A stretch of DNA of 64,000 nt. Origin: an uncultured Cytophagales bacterium (GTDB lineage: Bacteria; Bacteroidota; Bacteroidia; Cytophagales; Thermonemataceae). Each line of letters begins with the position of its first letter. Position 1 is the first letter of the stretch. The notes beneath the pieces are model-generated. The model was not told the origin of the DNA. It saw only the letters and a list, made by a program, of their open reading frames with translations, and made no database searches. This document shows positions 16,539 to 25,049 of this stretch, one piece after another. Made by a program: the position numbers and the translations under genes. The stretch lies in assembly GCA_937911505.1 (NCBI GenBank), contig CALEMF010000045.1:1-64000 (forward strand). The letters are read 5' to 3'.

Positions 16539-16841
16539 TTAGTCATTTGTTAGAACCGAAACGAAGTGTAGCTCAGCGTAGCTAAAAAAGTTTAAATAAC
16601 CTTTCAGTTTCAACACATATTCTTCGTCTATTCTATCATAAAACAATTGATTTTTTTGTGCAAAACCTATGAGTTTCTCTGTTTCTTTTGCTTTGTTTTG
16701 GTGTTTTGTTTCAGCCACTGGGCTTGCTTTCTGGCTTGTTCTAAGGTAACGGGTAACTGCTTGGATAATTGGATCATGGCTAATACCGTTCTTTCCTGAA
16801 AGGATATTTTGTAATTCATTTTTTATTCTATGCCTAATCAT
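16539..16841 (-). pseudogene. Probable remnant of a Bacteroidota polyvalent-protein-kinase-like gene
   Basis: The reverse strand encodes about 100 residues from MIRHRIKNELQNILSG, then GISHDPIIQAVTRYLRTS, ETEKLIGFAQKNQLFYDRI and EEYVLKLK. From memory this resembles the N-terminal part of a Bacteroidota family labelled putative polyvalent protein kinase (LQ.ILSGK..I.HG.IIQ....YL). That family is longer and has a glycine-rich kinase-like loop between the helical part and the YVLKL strand; here that loop is missing and the protein stops soon after. I therefore read it as a truncated relic. A TTG start at 16880 would add 13 residues. The family match is uncertain. Confidence 0.4.
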
Positions 16842-16957
16842 ACTAAATTTAAAAGTGAAACAGTCAGTGATATTTTTCAAATTCCTTCATGTTGGTTATC
16901 CTACTTCTTCACTATTGACTTTTTTTGGAATACCATGCTCCACTATGATGTCATAAA

Positions 16958-17869
16958 CTATACTGGTTCACCACCCTCTTTGACAAGCTGCTTGCGTGCT
17001 TCTTGTAGTTTTTGCTTTTGCGCATCGCTTACAATAGGATAGCGAATAGAAAGCTGTCCAAAGCGATGACAGATGATGTTGGCAATCACCAAGCGGGTAT
17101 ACCACTTGTTGTCAGCAGGTACAATAAACCAAGGCGCTTCTTCTGTAGAGGTTTTACTAATGGCCTCTGCATAGTATTGCTGGTACTGCTCCCAGTAACC
17201 TCTCTCCTTCAAGTCACTCAACGAAAACTTCCAGTTTTTCTCTGGATTGTCTATCCTTTCTAAGAATCGAAGCCGTTGCTCTTCCTTAGAAAGATGCAAG
17301 AAGAACTTAACCACGATTGTACCGTTCTGTGCTAGGTTTTTTTCAAAACGTCGTATTTGCTCAAAACGATTTTCCCAGAAACGGTCGTCTATTTTATCCA
17401 CGCTGTCTACGTAAGGAATATTTTCTTTTAAAATATACTCAGGATGGACGCGGGTCACAAGTACGTTCTCGTAGTGTGAACGGTTATGGATGGCGATTTC
17501 ACCTCTTGCAGGAAGGGCTTGCATGTGCCGCCAAAGATAATTGTGGTCTAGCTCTTTACTATTGGGTGCTTTGAAGCTGTATACTTTCACGCCCGAAGGG
17601 TTCAACCCAGCTATTACGTGTTTGATAGCGCTGTCTTTCCCCGCAGCATCCATCGCTTGGAAAACGATAAGTATGTTATAACGGTTGTGCGCGTATAGGG
17701 TATCTTGTGTAGCGGCCAAGCGTTGTTTACTGTCTTTGAGTAATAATTTCGCCTCTTTCTTGTTAAGCTTTTCCCCTTCATAAGCCGTTGGGCGATTGGC
17801 TAAATCAATCACCTGACCCGGTACAGCTAAAAAATTTTCTACGTTGATTAATTTTTCTTCTGTAATCAT
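16958..17869 (-). CDS. ppk2: Polyphosphate kinase 2 family protein
   Basis: PPK2 enzymes use inorganic polyphosphate to phosphorylate nucleotides, mainly NDP or NMP in the one-domain classes. The 303-residue product has the P-loop kinase fold: Walker A in FQAMDAAGKDSAIKH, Walker B-like IAIHNRSHYENVLV, and lid arginines in RFEQIRRFEKNL. The WENRFEQIRR and FLHLSKEEQRLR segments are typical of the family. Its start ATG overlaps the pfkA stop (ATGA), so the two are translationally coupled. That arrangement suggests polyphosphate is used to keep nucleotide triphosphate available when glycolysis runs. Class I to III substrate preference cannot be set by eye. Confidence 0.9.
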   Translation of the reverse strand: MITEEKLINVENFLAVPGQVIDLANRPTAYEGEKLNKKEAKLLLKDSKQRLAATQDTLYAHNRYNILIVFQAMDAAGKDSAIKHVIAGLNPSGVKVYSFKAPNSKELDHNYLWRHMQALPARGEIAIHNRSHYENVLVTRVHPEYILKENIPYVDSVDKIDDRFWENRFEQIRRFEKNLAQNGTIVVKFFLHLSKEEQRLRFLERIDNPEKNWKFSLSDLKERGYWEQYQQYYAEAISKTSTEEAPWFIVPADNKWYTRLVIANIICHRFGQLSIRYPIVSDAQKQKLQEARKQLVKEGGEPV

Positions 17870-18840
17870 ATGCTTAGTATTTTTACCATATCGATCAAAG
17901 TTTGGCTAATTGGTTTTTCTTTACCAATCGCTTCTTCAAAAGGGGTGTACACCAGTTGGTCATTACAGACACCCACCATTGCATTTTTCTTCCCCGAAAG
18001 TAGTCCCTCTACTGCTCCTAAACCCAAACGACTTGCCAAAATACGATCGCGTGCGGTAGGAGAGCCTCCTCGTTGAATATGCCCTAGCGTAGTCACACGC
18101 ATATCGAACTGATCAGAGACTTTCTGTTTGATTTTCTTGGCGATTTCAGTAGCATTTCCCTCTTCATCTCCTTCGGCTACGATGATAATAGAAGAAGTCT
18201 TTGAACTGCGCCATCCTTGCTTTAGGGTTTGTATTACTTCTTCTATCGTAGTGGTTGTTTCTGGTACCATCACCAACTCTGCGCCTCCTGCAATCCCACA
18301 AAAAATACCGATGTAGCCTGCATCACGCCCCATTACTTCTACAAAGAAAATACGGTCGTGAGAATCAGCCGTATCCCTAATTTTATCAATGGCTTCCAAA
18401 GCGGTATTGACTGCTGTATCATAGCCAATGGTGTAGTCCGTACCGTATAAATCGTTATCAATAGTTCCTGGTGCGCCGATGGTTGGAATGCCAAACTCTT
18501 CATAAAAAGCCTTCGCCCCTGTGAAAGTACCATCTCCACCAATAGCTACCAATCCCTCTATACCTCTTTGTTGAAGTTGCTCAAAAGCCTTTGCACGCCC
18601 TTCCTTCGTCATAAACGCTTTGCTTCTAGCACTTTTTAAGATGGTACCCCCCTTCTGAATAATGTTACTTACGGCGGGTGAATCTAGGGGCATCAAATCC
18701 CCTTTTATCAGGCCGTCATAGCCTCTCAAGATGCCGTACGCCTCTATCTGATGATAAATAGCGCCTCTTACGGTGGCTCTAATACAGGCATTCATACCGG
18801 GAGCATCTCCTCCTGAGGTAAACACTGCGATACGTTTCAT
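17866..18840 (-). CDS. pfkA: ATP-dependent 6-phosphofructokinase
   Basis: PfkA phosphorylates fructose 6-phosphate to the 1,6-bisphosphate, the committed step of glycolysis. The 324-residue product has FTSGGDAPGMNACIRA, GGDGTFTGA (Gly at the position that marks ATP rather than pyrophosphate use), the catalytic PGTIDNDLYGTD, MGRDAGYIG, and LGHIQRGGSPTARDR. The length is that of the bacterial group. It overlaps ppk2 by four bases and leads that pair. The short upstream gap (18841-18946) is shared with the divergent NlpC/P60 gene. Confidence 0.95.
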   Translation of the reverse strand: MKRIAVFTSGGDAPGMNACIRATVRGAIYHQIEAYGILRGYDGLIKGDLMPLDSPAVSNIIQKGGTILKSARSKAFMTKEGRAKAFEQLQQRGIEGLVAIGGDGTFTGAKAFYEEFGIPTIGAPGTIDNDLYGTDYTIGYDTAVNTALEAIDKIRDTADSHDRIFFVEVMGRDAGYIGIFCGIAGGAELVMVPETTTTIEEVIQTLKQGWRSSKTSSIIIVAEGDEEGNATEIAKKIKQKVSDQFDMRVTTLGHIQRGGSPTARDRILASRLGLGAVEGLLSGKKNAMVGVCNDQLVYTPFEEAIGKEKPISQTLIDMVKILSI

Positions 18841-18946
18841 ATATCATTTTTATGCTAAAACAGATAACAATTCACCGTCTTTCTCGTAGTTAAAGGTAGA
18901 CTGGTACAGTTTATGTAAATTACGCCATTAAACCAAATTATATAAT

Positions 18947-19489
18947 ATGCTTTCCATACGAAAATATACGAAAGATTTACTGCTGTTTTTAGGGGTAAGT
19001 ATTTGGTTATGGTCTTGTGTTAGTAGCAAGACTACGATGTTTCCAGAAAGGAAAAAGAAAGACAAGACAGCCGTAGCCAGTAGCAAGGGGAACAAAGCAT
19101 CTGGTGATGTAAAAACGGTCATCAATACGGCAAGAAAGTACAGCGGAACACCTTACAAGTGGGGCGGTAATACCAAAAAAGGCATTGATTGCTCAGGGCT
19201 TACGTGCCAAGCCTATCAAGCGGTAGGCATCACCTTACCGCGTATTGCAGGCGACCAAATGAGAATGGGTAAAGCGGTAAACGCTAGTAAAGTACAACCA
19301 GGCGATTTGGTATTTTTTAAAGCGAGTAAGAATAGTAGTAATAAGATTACCCATGTAGGCATCGTGACGGATGTGAGCGATGGACAGGCCACTTTCATCC
19401 ATGCTTCTACGAGTAAGGGCGTAATGGAAAGCCCACTCTATTCTAATTATTGGAAGCCACTGATTGTACGAGCGGTGAGGGTACTTTAA
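18947..19489 (+). CDS. NlpC/P60 family cell-wall endopeptidase lipoprotein
   Basis: The 180-residue product has a lipoprotein signal with Cys at LWSC (about residue 25) and then an NlpC/P60 domain. The catalytic Cys lies in IDCSGLTCQAY, the His in KITHVGIV, and the third polar residue in FIHASTS; the PGDLVFF segment is typical. Such enzymes cut the peptide stems of peptidoglycan, usually the D-Glu to diamino acid bond, from the periplasmic face of a membrane. The gene is single, divergent from pfkA, and ends 4 bases before a convergent unknown gene. Confidence 0.9.
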   Translation: MLSIRKYTKDLLLFLGVSIWLWSCVSSKTTMFPERKKKDKTAVASSKGNKASGDVKTVINTARKYSGTPYKWGGNTKKGIDCSGLTCQAYQAVGITLPRIAGDQMRMGKAVNASKVQPGDLVFFKASKNSSNKITHVGIVTDVSDGQATFIHASTSKGVMESPLYSNYWKPLIVRAVRVL

Positions 19490-19493
19490 TCTT

Positions 19494-20198
19494 CTAATCG
19501 AAAGGGACTAGCTTATAAAAAATTATGTGCGGTGGTCCTTCCCATCCCCTAAGTTTTTCTGCTAGTAACAAGAATTGTTTATTGAGCCCCGCAAGGGCGA
19601 AGACTTCTACTACCTCTATTTCCATAGGACGCTTGTAAACGTTCTCATAACGATGTTCATAAACTATCTTTTGCGTGGCTGGATCGGTAACCTGTATTCG
19701 TTCAATCACTGGTACAATCGTTTCTGCTATGTGATTGGTATCTATGGTAGTTGCCACCTTATAAGGTACTGGCTCGGTAGTTCTTATCTTATGTATAGGC
19801 TGCGTTATTTTATATTGCTTAAGCTGACTGCATAGCAGGCTTTCATTCGCTTTCCAAAACTCTTTTATATTCGAAAATTGATCTTCGTGTTCTGCCTCTA
19901 TACCGCCATTGTAATTGTAGAGGACGGTATCTTTTTGAGTAGCTAGATCCAATACATGTAATTTAAAAAAATAACAACCACAGGCTTCATCAGGTGGCTC
20001 TACACCGTAGACTAGGTAGGTTTTATTCCAGCCTATCAGAAAGAGACGACTAGGCATAAGGTTTATATTAAGGGGAATGTATTCTCTGTAACGCTCCACG
20101 ACGTACTCTGTGGGTACATCACAAACGCCTTGTGCCTTAGTAGAAGTATAAGCAACTAACAATAAGCTACTTAGGAGAAGCATTCTGATTATTTTCAT
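19494..20198 (-). CDS. Exported protein of unknown function
   Basis: The 234-residue product begins with a clear signal peptide (about 1-22, ending in TKAQ). The mature part starts GVCDVPTEYVVERYREYIP. It contains a CGCYF motif and many short beta-like stretches with a hydrophobic pattern. I see no lipobox, membrane anchor or enzyme motif and do not recognise a family. It is convergent with the NlpC/P60 gene (4-base gap) and divergent from a small HTH regulator gene. It may be an accessory envelope protein. Confidence 0.5.
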   Translation of the reverse strand: MKIIRMLLLSSLLLVAYTSTKAQGVCDVPTEYVVERYREYIPLNINLMPSRLFLIGWNKTYLVYGVEPPDEACGCYFFKLHVLDLATQKDTVLYNYNGGIEAEHEDQFSNIKEFWKANESLLCSQLKQYKITQPIHKIRTTEPVPYKVATTIDTNHIAETIVPVIERIQVTDPATQKIVYEHRYENVYKRPMEIEVVEVFALAGLNKQFLLLAEKLRGWEGPPHIIFYKLVPFD

Positions 20199-20291
20199 AT
20201 TACAATTTACACATTAATCACTAGTTTTGGTATAAAATAAGTCCTCCTCTCGTATTTATTTCTCGAAATTTTTACATTTACGTATACATCA

Positions 20292-20687
20292 TTGAAAAGA
20301 TTTATGCTTTTAGTAGGAGATCGTATCAGAAAAATACGGGAAGAACGTGAATACAGTCAAGAATACGTAGCAGAGCAATTGGGTATTTCGCAGAATGCTT
20401 ACAGTAAGATAGAAATTAACCAAACCCAAAATTTTACACTGGAGAGATTAGAGAAGCTAGCGCAAATCTTTGAAGTGAGTATTGCTGATATATTGGGTGT
20501 AGAGCGCTCCTTACATATTTATAGTAATTCTGACCAACATTCAGATCAGATTAATAACCAAAATCAAGGCGATATTAATAAATATGAGTCACCTGAAGTG
20601 CTTGAGCTACTTCGTGCGGAGCTAAAAGCGATGCGTGAAGAGCGTAATAAGCTTTTGGAGATTATTAAACAGCTTACGGGGAAGTAG
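20292..20687 (+). CDS. XRE-family HTH transcriptional regulator
   Basis: The 127- to 131-residue product has an N-terminal HTH_3 domain, GDRIRKIREEREYSQEYVA, EQLGISQNAYSKIE, and LERLEKLAQIFEVSIADIL, followed by a polar linker and a short C-terminal coiled-coil helix (LLRAELKAMREERNKLLEII) that probably dimerises. The ATG at 20304 gives a better start than the TTG at 20292. It is not next to a toxin gene. Its target is unknown. A second small HTH protein of the same layout is encoded at 46291-46599. Confidence 0.85.
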   Translation: MKRFMLLVGDRIRKIREEREYSQEYVAEQLGISQNAYSKIEINQTQNFTLERLEKLAQIFEVSIADILGVERSLHIYSNSDQHSDQINNQNQGDINKYESPEVLELLRAELKAMREERNKLLEIIKQLTGK

Positions 20688-21179
20688 GTTTTGTTAGGAG
20701 TTGCATTTATCCCATCTTCAAGAAAAAATACCCTATATTTTCATTATAGGCGCTTGGCCCCTATCAAGTTATGACGAGGTCTCTGTTGTGGATAAAAGGC
20801 TTGAACTCTAGTTGATATGCTTTATTATGTTCTTTTATCTTGATATAACCGAGCCTTGCGAGCTCAACGAAGTTAAAAGAACCAAAAACCGACCAAAGGG
20901 AGCTCGGCGTAGCCAAATCAAGACTGTGGTGAAATTTGCTAAATTTTATTCGTTTCGCAGGAAAAGGCTAAACTCGCTGCGCTCAAACAGTAGCCTTTTC
21001 TTCACTGCTACACTTCTAAAATTTTTGACGCAATTTCACTAAGGTCAGAATATTGCAACTTCTTGGCAAGGTTTTACGACTTTTACAGTCATTGAGCTTC
21101 TGATAGGTAATACTTGTGTATTAGACGTATTGGAAAATGAGTTATATACATTAAACGATTTCTAAAACTTCTAAAGAAA
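20688..21179. other. Gene-poor stretch with decayed inverted repeats
   Basis: No gene is supported here. The stretch 20870-21040 holds nested inverted repeats: GAAAAGGCTA (20961-20970) with TAGCCTTTTC (20991-21000), and an outer imperfect pair starting GTGAAATT near 20930 and ending AATTTCAC near 21039. The part at 20875-20920 (AGAACCAAAAACCGACC) resembles the reverse of sequence near 16.43 kb. It may be the relic of a repeated element. A 76-codon open frame over it looks accidental. Confidence 0.5.
20930..21040. repeat. Nested inverted-repeat element, possibly MITE-like
   Basis: An inner perfect 10-bp inverted repeat (20961-20970 with 20991-21000) sits inside an outer imperfect one that begins GTGAAATT and ends AATTTCAC. 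The layout could be a small non-autonomous element or an RNA hairpin. No target duplication is evident by eye. Confidence 0.4.
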
Positions 21180-21212
21180 AACCCTTGAAGGTCTTGAAGA
21201 CCTTCAAGGGTT
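21171..21212 (-). terminator. Strong terminator of ileS
   Basis: AACCCTTGAAGGTCTT (21180-21195) pairs perfectly with AAGACCTTCAAGGGTT (21197-21212), a 16-bp stem around one base. On the reverse strand TTTTCTTTAG follows. It lies 34 bases after the ileS stop. With only one unpaired base at the centre it is a near-perfect palindrome. Confidence 0.75.
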
Positions 21213-21245
21213 GGTGAAATGACAGCTTTATTATGTTATCTATAC

Positions 21246-24200
21246 CTAAGAGCCTACACTTTCAAGCGTTTCTACTTTTACAGGAAGGGTGAAGTCATCC
21301 ATGTCGAGTGTTACGCCTTCTTCTAATTGCTCTACTACCTCAAATTGAAGGGCTTGTACCTCTTCTGTGATGTAAGCTTTTTGGGTTACAAAGGCTTCGT
21401 TAGCTAGTGGATAGTCTACTTTTTGAAGTGTTATTTTAATTTTATCCACTACGTCTAGATTCATGTCTTTACGTAGGTTCTGAATACGATTGACCAGATC
21501 TCTAGCAATACCTTCTTGCTTTAGTTCATCGGTTAGCGTGATGTCAAGGGCTACGGTCAGACCTTGCTCGGTAGCTACCGACCATCCTTCTATTTCCTTG
21601 GCTTCAATCACTACGTCTTCTTGGGTAAGGGTAATGAAGCCGTCTGATATTTCAGCTTCGTAAAGTCCTTCTCGTTCTATTTTGGCGATGTCTTCCTTAG
21701 TAAATTGATTGATGACTGCTACGACTTCTTTCATCTTCGCTTTGTATATCTCGCCTAAACGCCTAAAATTTGGCTTGATACTCTTTACCAATATACCAGA
21801 TGTGTCATCGATGTACACAATCTCTTTTACATTTACCTCTGCTTTGATCAGGTCTTCTACTTCTTGTAAGTATGCTTTAGTTGTGTTGTCTAAAACAGGT
21901 ACCAAAATACGCATGAGCGGCTGCCGTACTTTTAGCTTTTCTTTTTTCCTGAGTGAGTGGGTAAGCGAACAAACACGCTGCGCCAAATCCATTTTCTGTT
22001 CTAAAGCTTCGTTAATGACTGCCCGATCGGCGGCTTGCCACGCTGTAAGATGTACTGAAAGCAAAGTAGCTTCCTGATGCTCGGTAAGGTTTTGGTAAAG
22101 CCAATCGGCAAAGAAGGGCGCAATGGGGCTCATCAGTTGTGATACACGGTACAAACAGGTGTACAATGTTTCGTAGGCAGCTTGCTTGTCAGTGGTCATC
22201 TCGCCTTTCCAGAAACGACGACGACTCAGCCGCACATACCAATTAGAAAGTTGCTCGGTAACAAAATCTTGGATGGCTCTGGCAGCTCTAGTAGGTTCAT
22301 AAGCATCCAAAGCTTCTCCTACTTCTGTCATCAAAGAATTGAGCTTGGAAAGAATCCACTGATCGAGCTCTGTACGTTCCTGTACAGGTACTTGCTTTGC
22401 TTCCTCCATTCGCCAACTGTCGAGATTGGCGTAGAGCGCAAAGAAGTTATAAGTATTGTATAAGGTACCGAAAAAGCGACGTTGTACTTCGCCAATACCT
22501 GCTTCATCAAACTTTAGGTTGTCCCAAGGGTTGGCATTTTCTATCATATACCAGCGGGTCGCATCAGGGCCATATTTGTCTAGTATTTCAAAAGGATTGA
22601 CAGCATTGCCCTTCGACTTAGACATCTTCTCACCGTTTTTATCCAACACTAAACCCGTAGAAACTACATTCTTAAAGGCTACTTGATCAAACAGCATAAC
22701 CGCAATGGCATGAAGCGTAAAGAACCAACCTCTGGTTTGGTCGACACCTTCAGAGATGAAGTCCGCTGGGAAAGTAGGCGTTTCGCCAAATGGACGCTCG
22801 GAATTATCGCCCATATAGTGCCATTGGGCGTAAGGCATGGCACCTGAGTCAAACCAAACGTCAATCAGGTCTGTCTCTCGGTACATAGGCTTTCCTGTGT
22901 CGGATACCAACACTACTCGGTCTACATAAGGCCGGTGTAGGTCCATTTCGGTTATATTTTCAGGGTTGTCAAAACCTGCTTGTTTCGCCTTTTCTACTTC
23001 TTGCGCGAGTTCTTGTACAGAACCAATGCACTTCTCTTCTGTTCCTTCTTCAGTACGCCAAATAGGTAGCGGTGTTCCCCAATAGCGTGAGCGTGAGAGG
23101 TTCCAGTCTACCAAATTTTCTAGCCAATTACCAAAGCGTCCCGTACCTGTACTTTCGGGCTTCCAGTTGATCGTTTTATTAAGGTTTACCATCCGCTCTT
23201 TGAGGGTAGTAGTTTTGATAAACCAACTATCCAAAGGATAGTACAAAACGGGTTTTCCAGTACGCCAACAATGTGGATAGGTGTGGTTGTATCTCTCTAC
23301 CTTAAAGGCACGGTTTTCTTCCTTAAGGATGATAGAGATAATGATGTCTGTATTCTTATAGTTGTCCTGTTTTTCGTCTTCGTTGAGGTAGTTTTTTACG
23401 TAAAAATCGTCGACTTCATAGGTTTTGTGTGCCTTGATGCCCAGTTCTTCCATTCTACGCTTCAAATGTGTACCTATTTGTGATACAAATTTCCCCTGTT
23501 TGTCTACCACAGGTACTTCCTTCCCTTCTTCGTCTTCTACCAACATGGCAGGAACATCAGCTTGTTTGGCTACACGGGCGTCATCTGCACCAAAGGTAGG
23601 TGAGGTATGGACGATACCTGTTCCGTCTTCTGTAGTAACAAAATCGCCTGCAATGACCCTAAAGGCTTTTTCATTATACAAGGTAGAAGTGACATAAGGC
23701 ATTAGTTGCTCATAGTGTACACCCACTAGCTGCTCCCCTGTAAATTCTTGTACTACCTCAAAAGGAATTAGCTTATCGCCTGCCTTGTATTCTTGGAAGG
23801 GTATGTCTTTGGCTTTTTCTGAAAAATATTTTCCTAGTAACTCTTTGGCCAATACTACAGAGGCAGGTTGATGCGTGTAGGCATTGTAGGTTTTTACCTT
23901 TACATAGTTGATCTTCTCTCCTACGGTAAGTGCCATATTCGAGGGAAGTGTCCAAGGCGTGGTAGTCCAAGCCAAGATGAAGACAGGCTCCTCGGCTGTA
24001 TCAAACAAGAAGGCGGACTGCTCATTATGCTTTACTTTGAACTGCGCTACGATAGAAGTATCTGCCACGTCTTGGTAAGTGCCAGGGTAGTTTAGCTCGT
24101 GGGAACTCAAACCTGTACCTGCCGCAGGTGAATACGGTTGAATGGTGTAGCCCTTGTAGAGTAAGTCTTTTTCGTAGAGTTGTTTAAGTAAGTACCAAAG

Positions 24201-24674
24201 GGTTTCTATGTAATCCTTCTCATAAGTAATGTAAGGATCATTGAGGTCCACCCAGTAACCAATGCGCTCTGTAAGCTCATTCCACTGGTCGGTGTAGGTC
24301 ATCACGGTTTCCCTACACTTCTGGTTATAGTCTTCGATAGATATTTTTACGCCAATATCTTCTTTGGTAATGCCCAGTTGTTTTTCTACTTGTAGCTCTA
24401 CGGGTAGCCCGTGTGTATCCCAACCCCCTTTACGGTCTACACGAAAGCCTCTGAGCGTTTTATACCGACAGAAAATATCTTTGATGGTACGTGCGATGGC
24501 GTGGTGAATACCTGGCGTGCCATTGGCTGAGGGAGGCCCTTCAAAAAAGGTAAAAGTAGGTTTTTCAGCACGTGTTTCGATGGAAGCTTCAAAAACTTTG
24601 TTTGCCTTCCAAAATTGTAAAATCTCCTTACCGACTTGGGCATAATCAAGTCCTTTGTATTCTTTATATTTCAT
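21246..24674 (-). CDS. ileS: Isoleucyl-tRNA synthetase, type 2 (eukaryote-like)
   Basis: IleRS charges tRNA-Ile with isoleucine and edits misactivated valine. The 1142-residue length and PPSANGTPGIHHAIAR start of the catalytic domain mark the type 2 group. The class I signature HIGH is replaced by GIHH (first His to Gly, Gly to His). The KMSKS loop is intact (KMSKSKGNAVNPF, about 690), the editing domain has AWTTTPWTLPSN (about 245), and DVWFDSG and DQTRGWFF are present. Published work on a Bacillus-group IleRS2 tied a swapped G-x-H-H motif to very strong mupirocin resistance, so the same may hold here. The gene is single, with a strong terminator and a long leader gap. Confidence 0.95.
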   Translation of the reverse strand: MKYKEYKGLDYAQVGKEILQFWKANKVFEASIETRAEKPTFTFFEGPPSANGTPGIHHAIARTIKDIFCRYKTLRGFRVDRKGGWDTHGLPVELQVEKQLGITKEDIGVKISIEDYNQKCRETVMTYTDQWNELTERIGYWVDLNDPYITYEKDYIETLWYLLKQLYEKDLLYKGYTIQPYSPAAGTGLSSHELNYPGTYQDVADTSIVAQFKVKHNEQSAFLFDTAEEPVFILAWTTTPWTLPSNMALTVGEKINYVKVKTYNAYTHQPASVVLAKELLGKYFSEKAKDIPFQEYKAGDKLIPFEVVQEFTGEQLVGVHYEQLMPYVTSTLYNEKAFRVIAGDFVTTEDGTGIVHTSPTFGADDARVAKQADVPAMLVEDEEGKEVPVVDKQGKFVSQIGTHLKRRMEELGIKAHKTYEVDDFYVKNYLNEDEKQDNYKNTDIIISIILKEENRAFKVERYNHTYPHCWRTGKPVLYYPLDSWFIKTTTLKERMVNLNKTINWKPESTGTGRFGNWLENLVDWNLSRSRYWGTPLPIWRTEEGTEEKCIGSVQELAQEVEKAKQAGFDNPENITEMDLHRPYVDRVVLVSDTGKPMYRETDLIDVWFDSGAMPYAQWHYMGDNSERPFGETPTFPADFISEGVDQTRGWFFTLHAIAVMLFDQVAFKNVVSTGLVLDKNGEKMSKSKGNAVNPFEILDKYGPDATRWYMIENANPWDNLKFDEAGIGEVQRRFFGTLYNTYNFFALYANLDSWRMEEAKQVPVQERTELDQWILSKLNSLMTEVGEALDAYEPTRAARAIQDFVTEQLSNWYVRLSRRRFWKGEMTTDKQAAYETLYTCLYRVSQLMSPIAPFFADWLYQNLTEHQEATLLSVHLTAWQAADRAVINEALEQKMDLAQRVCSLTHSLRKKEKLKVRQPLMRILVPVLDNTTKAYLQEVEDLIKAEVNVKEIVYIDDTSGILVKSIKPNFRRLGEIYKAKMKEVVAVINQFTKEDIAKIEREGLYEAEISDGFITLTQEDVVIEAKEIEGWSVATEQGLTVALDITLTDELKQEGIARDLVNRIQNLRKDMNLDVVDKIKITLQKVDYPLANEAFVTQKAYITEEVQALQFEVVEQLEEGVTLDMDDFTLPVKVETLESVGS

Positions 24675-25049
24675 GACCCTTGTTCGAGGTTTTATGATTT
24701 CATAGGAACGTATTATACATTCCCTTTATAGTATGTATCTGTGAAGTATGTTATGTGTACTATTGCTGTGTGCGCGTGATTATATCTATTTCCCCGAGGG
24801 GGGAATATTGGCAGGGGGTATTGATATGAAGTGTATTTTTTGAAGCATGACACTCGTTTTTTACAAATATAGTAAAGTACCTGCAATGGAAAAAGCTTTT
24901 TCGGTAAATCACTCAGAGGACGATAGGAGAATCACTTAGTTTCTTAACGAGTAAATAGTTGTTGTAATTTTAAGGTTGGTATTATTGCTCAACGTAAAAT
25001 TCATAACGCTAAAAATAAAAACCGCTTATTCTCATTAGATACGGATGCC
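24675..25049. other. Gap upstream of ileS, no gene seen
   Basis: No open frame here looks coding. The stretch holds a small GC hairpin, TTCCCC-gagg-GGGGAA (24790-24805), about 115-130 bases before the ileS start on that gene's strand, and a promoter -7-like box TATATTTG on the reverse strand (24871-24864) without a clear TTG partner. No T-box or other known riboswitch pattern is seen. Confidence 0.5.

Noticed and set aside
16539..16880. 113-codon frame as an intact gene
   Set aside because: Part of the expected family core is missing and the flanks look decayed, so it is listed as a remnant.
20812..21042. 76-codon forward open frame in the gap before ileS
   Set aside because: It runs through the nested inverted repeats and has no domain, ribosome binding site or usual codon use.
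24675..24900. T-box riboswitch upstream of ileS
   Set aside because: No T-box sequence or specifier loop is visible, and T-boxes are not usual in Bacteroidota; only a short GC hairpin is present.
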